From: Agromyces agglutinans
GTDB lineage: Bacteria > Actinomycetota > Actinomycetes > Actinomycetales > Microbacteriaceae
Assembly: GCF_009647605.1 (NCBI RefSeq)
Contig: NZ_WJIF01000007.1
Location: 1 to 64,000 of the forward strand
Direction of reading: 5' to 3'
Length of the DNA stretch: 64,000 nt
Below, piece by piece: positions 26,568-33,604 of the stretch. The first letter of the stretch is position 1. Each line of letters starts with the position of its first letter. The translations under genes were made by a program, and so were the position numbers. The notes beneath the pieces are model-generated. The model searched no databases, was not told the DNA's origin, and worked only from the letters and a program-made list of their open reading frames with translations.

Positions 26568-27665
26568 ATGCCCGACCGCGTGCACAGGATCACCTCGATG
26601 CGAACCGACGCCCCCCAGGAGCCCGGCGCGACGCAGCCCGGCGAGCCGACGCCCGGCGCGACGCAGCCCGGCGAGCCGACGCCCGGCGAGCCGCGCGCCC
26701 ACGGCTTCGAGCGCAGCATCGACGCCGTGCTGGGCGTCCAGCGGCCCGTCGTCGTCGCCCACCTGCGCGGCATCCGCCGGCGTCATCCGGATGCCACTCC
26801 CGAGCGACTGGTCCGCATCCTCGAGCAGCGCTACCTCGCCGCGGTCACCACCGGCGGTGCCGCCGTCGGCGCGACCGCGGTGGTGCCCGGAATCGGCACG
26901 GGCGTCACCCTCGCGCTGTCGGGCGTCGAGACGGCGGGATTCCTCGAGGCGACCGCGCTGTTCGCCCAGTCGGTCGCCGAGGTGCACGGCATCCCGGTCG
27001 AGAACCCCGAGCGCGCGCGGGCCCTCGTGATGACCCTCATGCTCGGCAGCGAGGGCACCGATCTCGTGCGCCAGTTCGCCGCGCAGGCGACCGGACGGGG
27101 CGTCGCGCGCAACGCGTACTGGGGCGAGGTGATCACGAACACGCTCCCGAAGGCCGTGATGGGTTCGCTCGTCGACGGACTGCGGCGCACGTTCATCAAG
27201 CAGTTCGCCGTACGCGGCGGTGCCGGATGGATCGGCAAGGCCCTGCCCTTCGGCATCGGTGCGGCCATCGGCGGCATCGGCAACCACGTGCTCGGGCGTC
27301 GCGTGCTCACGCAGTCGCGGTTGGCCTTCGGCCAAGCACCCCCGGTGCTGCCCGCCGAACTCGAGCCGCGCGGCGACGAAGGGCTGGTCGTGACGGCCGG
27401 GCGACGCGTCGGCGGCGCCGTGGGCGGCACCATCGGCGGCTTCGCCAAGGCCTCGGCCCGAGGCATCCGTGCCGTCGGCGGAGCGACCGGCCGCGCGGCG
27501 CGCGGCGCGCTGGGGCGGCGAGGCGGCGATGCGGATGCTGGGGCGGACGCTGGGGCGGACGCCGCTGACGTACTCTCCGCGTCGCGCGGGGCGGACCCGG
27601 CCGGCCCCACTGCGCCCGCTGACCTGGGCGAGACCGACGCTTCACCCGGGCCGCGCCCGGCCTGA
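26568..27665 (+). CDS. Uncharacterised Gly-rich, membrane-associated protein
   Basis: 365 residues. Not recognised with confidence. After a Pro/Gly/Thr repeat (two exact PGATQPGEPT copies at residues ~19-38) comes a basic helical part (VVAHLRGIRRRHPDATPERLVRILEQRYL), then a hydrophobic glycine-zipper-like stretch (GGAAVGATAVVPGIGTGVTLALSG), a second such stretch (ALPFGIGAAIGGIGNHVLG) and a third (VGGAVGGTIGGFAKASA). The C-terminus is an Ala/Asp-rich tail. The pattern suggests a peripheral or oligomeric membrane protein; EcsC-like proteins share glycine-rich segments but I cannot show homology. Divergent from the RTX gene. Confidence 0.75.
   Translation: MPDRVHRITSMRTDAPQEPGATQPGEPTPGATQPGEPTPGEPRAHGFERSIDAVLGVQRPVVVAHLRGIRRRHPDATPERLVRILEQRYLAAVTTGGAAVGATAVVPGIGTGVTLALSGVETAGFLEATALFAQSVAEVHGIPVENPERARALVMTLMLGSEGTDLVRQFAAQATGRGVARNAYWGEVITNTLPKAVMGSLVDGLRRTFIKQFAVRGGAGWIGKALPFGIGAAIGGIGNHVLGRRVLTQSRLAFGQAPPVLPAELEPRGDEGLVVTAGRRVGGAVGGTIGGFAKASARGIRAVGGATGRAARGALGRRGGDADAGADAGADAADVLSASRGADPAGPTAPADLGETDASPGPRPA
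26621..26680 (+). repeat. Perfect 30-bp tandem duplication
   Basis: Two identical 30-base units, 26621-26650 and 26651-26680, with the start of a third copy to about 26688. They are in frame and encode PGATQPGEPT twice. A recent duplication by slippage is likely. Confidence 0.85.
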
Positions 27666-27680
27666 GGCCGGTGCCGTCGT

Positions 27681-27770
27681 GCCGGATCGGCACGCTCGTG
27701 CCGAACCGGTGCGCTAAGGGGCGCGCGCGCTCAATCTGCGCCGGATTCGGCACGGTCGTGCCGAACCGCG
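27681..27770. repeat. Two similar palindromes between convergent genes
   Basis: CGGCACG-CT-CGTGCCG (27688-27703) and TTCGGCACG-GT-CGTGCCGAA (27746-27765) lie 60 bases apart, each inside a shared context GCCGGAT...GAACCG. They separate the ends of the Gly-rich protein gene and the DUF222-HNH gene, so they may work as back-to-back terminators. The close likeness of the two copies is more than termination requires. Confidence 0.6.
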
Positions 27771-27807
27771 ATCGCCTCAGGCCGGCGGCCGCGCCTCGCC
27801 CTGACGC

Positions 27808-29247
27808 TCACGACGCAACGCGGAGCCCGCTCATCGGCGCCACCTCAGCGCTGACGAGCTCGGCTCGCGCCATGAAGGCATGCTCGGGGGTCGTCAGGTA
27901 CCGCCGGCCGAGCGGACTCGTCCACTCGAGACTCCCCCGGCCGAGTTGTCGCACCCGCCAGCCGGCGTGGTGCTTCAGCCGATGGTGTTTGCGACACAGG
28001 CACGCGAGGTTCGCGGCATCGGTGCGGCCGTGCTCGACCCAGTCGGCCGTGTGATCGAGGTCGGTGCCGACCGCCGACCTCGTGCAGTTCGGAAACCGAC
28101 AGGTGCCGTCGCGAGCTCGAAGGTACCGGGCGAGGTCGGCGGGAACTCGATACGACTCGCGCCCATACGACAGGAATGCGCCCGTCTCTGGATGGGTGAG
28201 GATGCGAGTCACACTCGGCGCGCCGCCCGCCAACCACGCCGCGGTCTTCGCGTCGATCGGGCCGTAGCCCTCGAGTTCGGCCGGGTCGTCGGTGAGGCCG
28301 AGCAGGCTGAGCACCGGCACCGTGAGCTGCACGCTCGGCCGGATCGCGGCCTGCACGAGCCGCCACGCCTCGTCGGCAGCGGCGGCGTGGTCGACAGCGG
28401 CGGCGGCGTCGGCCTCGACGGCGGCGTCGGCCTCGACGGCAGCGTCGACCTCCTCAGCAGATACGTCGGCGCCGAAGTTGCCGCCGCCGCGCACCGCTGC
28501 GGGCGCGGTCGGCACGATGCCGACGAGCAGCGCCTCGACGGCCCGGTCGAGAACATCTGATGTCGAAGCGTTCCGCCCGACGACGCACCGCCCCGCGAGC
28601 TCGCGGAACCGCTGCTCTACGGCGACCGCGCGCTCCGCCTCGAGGTAGAGGTGCAGCCAGGCCATGCCGTCTTCGGCCGGTTCGACGTACAGCCGGCGCT
28701 CGGACCGCGCCTGCCGGTGGCGGTCGACCATCGAATCGGGATGCATCCGCTCGCGCAGACGGCGGGCGACTCGGCGGAATGCCGCGGCAGTGCGCCCGAC
28801 CGCCCGCTCCAGGGCCGCCTGCTCGAACCCTGCTCGCGCCGCTGCGGGAAGACTCTGCGCCTGCGCGAGCAGTTCGCGCACATGCGCCTGCGAGATGTCG
28901 CCGCACGCCAGCGCCGCGCGCGTGTCGGGGAAGCACGCCTCGAGCCGTTCGGCCTCGTCGATGAGCGCCGATGCCGTGCGCTCGTGCACGCCGAGCGTGG
29001 TGGCGACCTCAGCCGTGAACGCCCGTGCGGCGAACTCGACCGCATCACGTGGCGACAGGCCGGCCGCCAGCGGCTCGTCGAGCTCGTACGCGGCGCTCGC
29101 TCGCGCGAGGAACTCGAGTTGCCGCGCCTGCGCGACGCGGATCTCGCGCTCGAGTCGAACGACCTCGGCGAGCGCGGTCTCGACGTCGACAGCCGCAGCC
29201 CGAGGCATCCGCATCGCATCGCGAGGGGCTGTCGCGGCTGTCTCCAT
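27808..29247 (-). CDS. DUF222 / 13E12-repeat HNH endonuclease-like protein
   Basis: 479 residues from ATG 29247 (a TTG at 29259 is possible). The N-terminal two thirds are the helical DUF222 domain (ASAYELDEPLAAGLSPRDAVEFAARAF type start; LGVHERTASALIDEAERL). The C-terminal part is an HNH nuclease: RDGTCRFPNC, then TDLDHTADW with the DH pair, N-L-A-C-L-C-R-K-H-H. Such proteins are very common in actinobacterial genomes and related to the REP13E12 family of mycobacteria. Activity is rarely proven. A consensus LexA box 33 bases before the start (29280-29295) indicates induction by DNA damage. The codon-level Ala/Asp repeat (EADAAVEADAAVEADAAAAVDHAA) near the middle is a linker. Confidence 0.9.
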   Translation of the reverse strand: METAATAPRDAMRMPRAAAVDVETALAEVVRLEREIRVAQARQLEFLARASAAYELDEPLAAGLSPRDAVEFAARAFTAEVATTLGVHERTASALIDEAERLEACFPDTRAALACGDISQAHVRELLAQAQSLPAAARAGFEQAALERAVGRTAAAFRRVARRLRERMHPDSMVDRHRQARSERRLYVEPAEDGMAWLHLYLEAERAVAVEQRFRELAGRCVVGRNASTSDVLDRAVEALLVGIVPTAPAAVRGGGNFGADVSAEEVDAAVEADAAVEADAAAAVDHAAAADEAWRLVQAAIRPSVQLTVPVLSLLGLTDDPAELEGYGPIDAKTAAWLAGGAPSVTRILTHPETGAFLSYGRESYRVPADLARYLRARDGTCRFPNCTRSAVGTDLDHTADWVEHGRTDAANLACLCRKHHRLKHHAGWRVRQLGRGSLEWTSPLGRRYLTTPEHAFMARAELVSAEVAPMSGLRVAS

Positions 29248-29278
29248 ACGTCGACTCAACCACTACCCACCGACATTC

Positions 29279-29296
29279 TTCGAACATTCGTTCGAA
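29279..29296 (-). promoter_or_regulatory. LexA (SOS) box
   Basis: TTCGAACATTCGTTCGAA, a palindrome with 7-base arms round ATTC, fits the actinobacterial/Bacillus-type SOS box CGAACnnnnGTTCG exactly. It lies 33 bases upstream of the DUF222-HNH ATG and 54 bases beyond the stop of the gene before it. LexA would repress the HNH gene until DNA is damaged. Confidence 0.8.
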
Positions 29297-29349
29297 TGAC
29301 CGAGGAAGGCCGGGCACGGGACTCGCCCGCACGCCGAGGACGACGAACC

Positions 29350-30642
29350 CTACGCCGTCGTCTCCAGCTCGTCCTCGTCGGCCTCGCCCTCTTCGTCGTC
29401 GACCGGGTCGTCGGCGTGCAGGGCGGCGAATCGGTGCCACTCGGCCATCAGGTGGTCGACGGCGGCATGGAACCGCGCGGTCGTCGCCCCGGGCGTCGTG
29501 TCGCCGAAGTATCGCCTGACCCAATAGCCGAGCCGTTCGAGCGCGTCGGCGTCGTGCGCGACCGCGTCGACCCGCGCGAGCATGCTCTCGCCTGGACCGG
29601 CGACGAGCCACTCGCAGGCCTGGAGGTAGCCGCCCGTGTCGATCTGGGCGGCGGGGTTCACCGGCCGCGTGATCAGCAGCGGCTTGCCCGCCGCGAGCCG
29701 GTCGTAGACCATCGCCGAGATGTCGACGATCGCGACATCCGCCGCCGCGAGCTGCCAGCCGAGCGTGGGGCCGTCGTCGTAGATGTGCTTGGCCGTCGCA
29801 TCCGCGGCGTTCGCCGCCTCGATCGCGGCGATGATCTCGCGGTTCGCGGCGCCGTAGGCGGGGTCGACCACGCCCGACCGCGGGTGCGGGCGGTAGATGA
29901 CCCGGTGTCGCCCCGACGCGAGCAGCGCGCGCACGAGGGGCACGCCGTGCGACGCGATGGAGCCGTAGGCCGCGGCGCCGCGGTCGCCCTCCCACGTGGG
30001 GGCGTAGAGCACGACCTCGCGGTCATCTGCGGGGTACGGCAGCGGGGCACCGTCGAGGTAGTGGTCGGCCTGCGGCCGCCCGATCGGGATGGCGCGCTTG
30101 TCGAAGTCGTAGTCCCAGAGCACCTTCTCGAGCCGCGAGCGGGCGGCGTCGCCGGCGATGAAGGCGTAGTCGTAGGCCTTGAACTGGTTGGTGGTCATGT
30201 ACATCTTGTCGGACTCGCCGTGGTTGATGAACACGTGCCAACGACGCCCGTACCGCATCATCTGGAAGTTCTTGGCGTTCTGGTTGACGTAGAACACGAC
30301 GTGCAGGTCTTGTTCGTGGATCACCCGCTCGAGGTCGGCCACCCGGCGCACGTACGCGACCGGCAGCGGCGACTCGTCGAGCAGCTGGAGCGCCGCTCCC
30401 GAGGCACGGCTGAGGATGACGACGGGATGCGTCTTGGCGAGCTCGACGAGAGGCGCGTACCACTGGCGCAGCTGGTAGAGATTGACCTTGCCGTCGGCGA
30501 AGTACACGCCGATGCGGTAGTGATGCGGTTCGAGGCGGGGCTGCTCGGCGAGCTTCGCCTGGAGTCGCCGCTGCGCCCGCCGCGAAGCCAGGATGTTCTT
30601 CGCGAGCTTCACGGCCCGTCCGGCGTCAGTCCTCAATCCCAC
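29350..30642 (-). CDS. CDP-glycerol glycerophosphotransferase-like teichoic-acid polymerase/transferase
   Basis: 430 residues from GTG 30642. The C-terminal ~300 residues match the Glyphos_transf fold (GT-B-like): HVFINHGESDKMYMTTNQFKAYDYAF (the 'HG-SDK' loop), VLYAPTWEGDRGAAAYGS, RVIYRPHPRSGVVDP with the H-P pair that binds CDP, and DVAIVDISAMVYDRLAAGKPLL. TagB/TagF-type enzymes move glycerol-phosphate or other polyol-phosphate units from CDP to a lipid-linked chain. The acidic C-terminus (DDEEGEADEDELE) is a tail of unknown role. Last gene of the minus-strand glycopolymer cluster, 86 bases after the glycosyltransferase; TACCCT seven bases before its GTG suggests it also has its own leaderless promoter. 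Confidence 0.9.
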   Translation of the reverse strand: MGLRTDAGRAVKLAKNILASRRAQRRLQAKLAEQPRLEPHHYRIGVYFADGKVNLYQLRQWYAPLVELAKTHPVVILSRASGAALQLLDESPLPVAYVRRVADLERVIHEQDLHVVFYVNQNAKNFQMMRYGRRWHVFINHGESDKMYMTTNQFKAYDYAFIAGDAARSRLEKVLWDYDFDKRAIPIGRPQADHYLDGAPLPYPADDREVVLYAPTWEGDRGAAAYGSIASHGVPLVRALLASGRHRVIYRPHPRSGVVDPAYGAANREIIAAIEAANAADATAKHIYDDGPTLGWQLAAADVAIVDISAMVYDRLAAGKPLLITRPVNPAAQIDTGGYLQACEWLVAGPGESMLARVDAVAHDADALERLGYWVRRYFGDTTPGATTARFHAAVDHLMAEWHRFAALHADDPVDDEEGEADEDELETTA

Positions 30643-30649
30643 TGTCCCA

Positions 30650-30655
30650 AGGGTA
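30650..30655 (-). promoter_or_regulatory. -10 box TACCCT of a leaderless promoter
   Basis: TACCCT seven bases before GTG 30642 on the minus strand. Just upstream (about 30665-30695) lies a GGGC-GGAT-GCCC hairpin that may stop part of the transcript coming from the glycosyltransferase gene. Confidence 0.45.
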
Positions 30656-30727
30656 GCGAGCGCCGGCTGGGCGGATGCCCCGGGCCCGGCGCGGCCCGCA
30701 GACCGAGAGCCGATCGTTACGGGCGGA

Positions 30728-31654
30728 TCAGATGATCGGCGGACGCCCGGCGCGGGTCATCCGCCACACGGTGCGCCACCGCATCGGGCGGCGCCCGCCC
30801 GGATCCTCACGCCAGCCGGCCGCCCAGCCGCCGAACCAGGCGCGCAGCGCGGCGGGTCGCCGCGCCCAGCGCAGGATCTGGATCGCGGTCCACGAGCCCA
30901 CATAGAGGGGTGTGAGCACCCACGGCAGGTTGCGCTTGGCGAGCCATACGCGGTTGCGCGCGTTGAGGCGGTAGTACTCGGCGTGCCTGGCCGGGTCGAT
31001 GACCGGATGCCCCGCCTCGAGGTCGCCCGCGTACCACGCGCGATGCCCGGTCTCCCAGACCCGCCACGCCAGCTCGATGCCCTCATGCGCGTAGAAGTAC
31101 GGGTCGCCCCACCCGCCGGCCTGCTCGAACACCGCCCGCGGCAGCAGCACGGCGCCCTCCCAGCAGGAGAACACGTCGGACGAGTGCGTCGCCTCGCCCT
31201 TGCGGATGCGCGGGATCCAGCGACGCGGCGACTCGACGCCCGCGGGGTCGACGACGCGCGGCTGGATGAGCCCGAGGTCGGGCCGGTCGGCGAGCATCGC
31301 GGCGCCCCGTGCGAGGAAGTCGTCGTGCGGCAGGAACGCGTCGTCGTCGAGGAAGAAGAGCACCTCGCCCGACACGTGCGGCACCCCGCGATTGCGCCCG
31401 GCCGGTATGCCGAGGTTCTCGGGCAGGTGCACCGTGGTCACGCCGTCGGGCAGCGCCGGGTCGCTCGTCGCCGGATCCCAGCCGTTGCCGACGACGACGA
31501 CGTCGGTGACGACGTCGCGCTGCGCGAGCACGCTGCGGATGCCTCGGGCGAGATCGTCTGGCCGGCGCCCCATGGTGAGCACGACCACGCCGATGCGCGG
31601 CCGGGCGCGCCCGTCGCGGCCGGTGGCGTGCCGGGTCGGCTCAGGCGCGGACAC
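30728..31654 (-). CDS. Family 2 glycosyltransferase
   Basis: 308 residues from GTG 31654; the longer frame upstream runs through the previous gene and is not real. GT-A fold marks: IGVVVLTMGRRPDDLARGIRSVLAQ at the N-terminus, LGIPAGRNRGV, the metal-binding FLDDDAFL, EGAVLLPRAVFEQAGGWGDPYF and AHEGIELAWRVWETG (the ED/E-x-L acceptor loop). The C-terminal part (WLAKRNLPWVLTPLYVGSW) may lie on the membrane. It adds a sugar, probably to a lipid carrier, in wall glycopolymer synthesis. The start overlaps the CDP-alcohol transferase stop by 14 bases. Confidence 0.92.
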   Translation of the reverse strand: MSAPEPTRHATGRDGRARPRIGVVVLTMGRRPDDLARGIRSVLAQRDVVTDVVVVGNGWDPATSDPALPDGVTTVHLPENLGIPAGRNRGVPHVSGEVLFFLDDDAFLPHDDFLARGAAMLADRPDLGLIQPRVVDPAGVESPRRWIPRIRKGEATHSSDVFSCWEGAVLLPRAVFEQAGGWGDPYFYAHEGIELAWRVWETGHRAWYAGDLEAGHPVIDPARHAEYYRLNARNRVWLAKRNLPWVLTPLYVGSWTAIQILRWARRPAALRAWFGGWAAGWREDPGGRRPMRWRTVWRMTRAGRPPII

Positions 31655-32453
31655 GGCGGCTCGCCATGATCGCGACGAAGTGCCCGACCAGCGCCAGCAG
31701 CGCGAGCGGCAGCAGCGCGGCGACCACGACGCGGTCGACGAGCGGCTGGCCGAGGAAGAGCCCGACGACCGCGGCCGCGAGGGCGATGAGCGTGAGCTCG
31801 ACCGAGTGGTACAGGCGGTGGAACGGCAGGAACCTGGCGACTCGGCGCAGCTTCGCGACGAGGCCCCCGCGCGGCGCGGTCTCGCCGTGCGTGTCGGCCA
31901 GCTTGGCGAGGCCCGCGTTCGCACGCGCGACGTGCACCATGTCGTTGAGCGCCTTGTTCAGCACGATGACGAGGGCGAGCAGCGCCGCGAGCGTCGTCCA
32001 GAGGAAGTCGGCGGGGAACTCGAGCGGATACGCCGCGGCCCGGATGCCGAGCGCGATCGGGATGAGCGCCTCGGTCGTGTAGTGGCCCACCTTGTCGAGG
32101 AAGACGCCGGCGGGCGACGACGTGCGGCGCCAGCGAGCGACCTCGCCGTCGCAGCAGTCGACGAGCATCTGCAGCTGGCCGAGCACGACGGCCAGGAGCG
32201 CCCCCCAGATGCCCGGGATCAGCAGTGCGGCGGCCGTCGACCAGCCGACGAGGATCATGAGGCCCGTGACCCCGTTGGCCGAGATGCGCGTCTTGAGCAG
32301 CATCCAGGTCAGGTAGGGCGAGAGGCGCCGCAGGTACAGCGACGCGGTCCAGTGCTCGGCGTTGCGACGGCCGCGCACCTCGGGCGGCTGCGTGACGGCC
32401 TTCAGCTCGGCGATGCTCGAGGGCCTCGACGTCACGGGAGCGGCGTTGGACAT
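31641..32453 (-). CDS. CDP-alcohol phosphatidyltransferase family protein
   Basis: 270 residues from ATG 32453. Integral membrane enzyme that joins a CDP-activated alcohol to an acceptor. The family motif D-x2-DG-x2-AR-x8-G-x3-D-x3-D appears as DCCDGEVARW...GVFLDKVGH near residue 100-125: all positions match except the last Asp, the usual catalytic base, which is His. Actinobacterial relatives with 'RVGH' exist, so this may be a subfamily mark. The N-terminus has a soluble arm (ELKAVTQPPEVRGRRN). Lies five bases after the GT2 gene; with the nucleotidyltransferase at 13385 it could complete a CDP-alcohol route to a phosphodiester-linked glycan. Confidence 0.9.
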   Translation of the reverse strand: MSNAAPVTSRPSSIAELKAVTQPPEVRGRRNAEHWTASLYLRRLSPYLTWMLLKTRISANGVTGLMILVGWSTAAALLIPGIWGALLAVVLGQLQMLVDCCDGEVARWRRTSSPAGVFLDKVGHYTTEALIPIALGIRAAAYPLEFPADFLWTTLAALLALVIVLNKALNDMVHVARANAGLAKLADTHGETAPRGGLVAKLRRVARFLPFHRLYHSVELTLIALAAAVVGLFLGQPLVDRVVVAALLPLALLALVGHFVAIMASRRVRA

Positions 32454-32458
32454 CTCCC

Positions 32459-33514
32459 TCACCTCCCCGTGTGGCGTGCGATGTTGCCGGTGAGCGCGAG
32501 GAAGCCGAGCACGAACCCGACGCCCCACGTGACGTGGATGGTCGGCAGCACGACGACGAACCAGCCGGCGGTGCGGATGCCGCCGCGCAGGGCGTAGGCC
32601 AGCGACGAGGCCAGCACGAACAGCAGGTACACCGCCGGGATCGCGAAGCCGATGAGCGGCCACGCCGGCCCGCCGGTCGCGGCCGTGAAGATGCCGACGA
32701 CGCCCAGGATCAGCCCGACCGTGACGCCGAGCACCATGAGCGGCGGGATGAAGTAGCGGATACCGTTCGACGACGGGAACCGGCGGGCGAGCTCGCCGCG
32801 CCACAGGCCCGTGGAGAACATCTGCCGGGCGAGCCGTTCGACGCTCGACCGGGGGCGGTAGGTGACCGCGAGGCTCGGCGTGAACCAGACGATCCCGCCG
32901 CTCTCGCGCAGGCGGCGGTTGAGCTCCCAGTCCTGTCCGCGCTTGATCGTCTCGTCGAAGAGGCCGACGCGCTCGAGGGCGTCTCGGCGGAACACGCCCA
33001 GGTACACCGTCTCGGCCGGGCCCTCGGAGCCGCCGACGTGGAACGCGGAGCCGCCGAGTCCGACCTTGGTCGTGTAGGCGATGGCGACGGCCCGTTCGAA
33101 CGGCGTCTCGCCCTGCGCATCCATGATGCCGCCGACGTTGTCGGCGCCCGTGCGCTCGAGCGTCTCGACGGCGACCGCGGTGTAGTCGGGGCGCAGCATC
33201 GAGTGCGAGTCGACGCGCACGACGACCGGGAACCGCGCGGCCCGGATGCCGAGGTTCAGCCCCGCGGGCGTCGACCCGATCTCGTTGTCGAGCACGCGGA
33301 TGCGCTCATCGCGCGACGCGAGGTCGGCGACGAGCTCGGTCGTGCCGTCGATCGAGGGGCCGAGCGCGATGAGCACCTCGACGGGGCCGACGTACTCCTG
33401 CGCGAGGATCGACTCGACGGCCTGGCGCACATGCGAGGCGTCGTTGAGCACCGGCATGACGTAGGAGACGCCGCTGGCAGGCGACGGGGTCGCCTCCGGT
33501 GACTCTTGGGGCAA
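32459..33514 (-). CDS. Family 2 glycosyltransferase, ExoA-like, with C-terminal membrane segments
   Basis: 351 residues from TTG 33514, with GAGGA six to seven bases upstream. The catalytic part shows VSYVMPVLNDASHVRQAVESI, PAGLNLGIRAA, the VVRVDSHSML acidic (DxD-like) motif, and IKRGQDWELNRRLRESGG, which matches succinoglycan ExoA-type transferases. Three to four hydrophobic helices follow (PPLMVLGVTVGLILGVVGIF; AVYLLFVLASSLAYALRGG; VLPTIHVTWGVGFVLGFLAL). First gene of the minus-strand glycopolymer cluster, after a strong hairpin. Confidence 0.92.
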   Translation of the reverse strand: MPQESPEATPSPASGVSYVMPVLNDASHVRQAVESILAQEYVGPVEVLIALGPSIDGTTELVADLASRDERIRVLDNEIGSTPAGLNLGIRAARFPVVVRVDSHSMLRPDYTAVAVETLERTGADNVGGIMDAQGETPFERAVAIAYTTKVGLGGSAFHVGGSEGPAETVYLGVFRRDALERVGLFDETIKRGQDWELNRRLRESGGIVWFTPSLAVTYRPRSSVERLARQMFSTGLWRGELARRFPSSNGIRYFIPPLMVLGVTVGLILGVVGIFTAATGGPAWPLIGFAIPAVYLLFVLASSLAYALRGGIRTAGWFVVVLPTIHVTWGVGFVLGFLALTGNIARHTGR

Positions 33515-33555
33515 TGGTCCTCACTCGTGCTCGGTCGATCGAGCCTAGCAGCAGC

Positions 33556-33583
33556 GGGGCCGGCGCCCTCGGGCGCCGGCCCC
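33556..33583 (-). terminator. 13-bp perfect hairpin terminator
   Basis: GGGGCCGGCGCCC and its exact complement with only two bases between them, 22 bases after the stop of the HtrA-like protease gene. It separates this gene from the glycopolymer cluster, which starts 42 bases further on with its own TAGGCT -10 box near 33541. Confidence 0.8.
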
Positions 33584-33604
33584 GCTCGGCCGTGGCGTTC
33601 GGGC

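Noticed and set aside
31655..32804. Upstream extensions of the glycosyltransferase (to 31924) and the CDP-alcohol transferase (to 32804)
   Set aside because: The extra residues are Arg/Ala-rich shadows of the preceding genes; overlapping start codons at 31654 and 32453 fit tight operon spacing.
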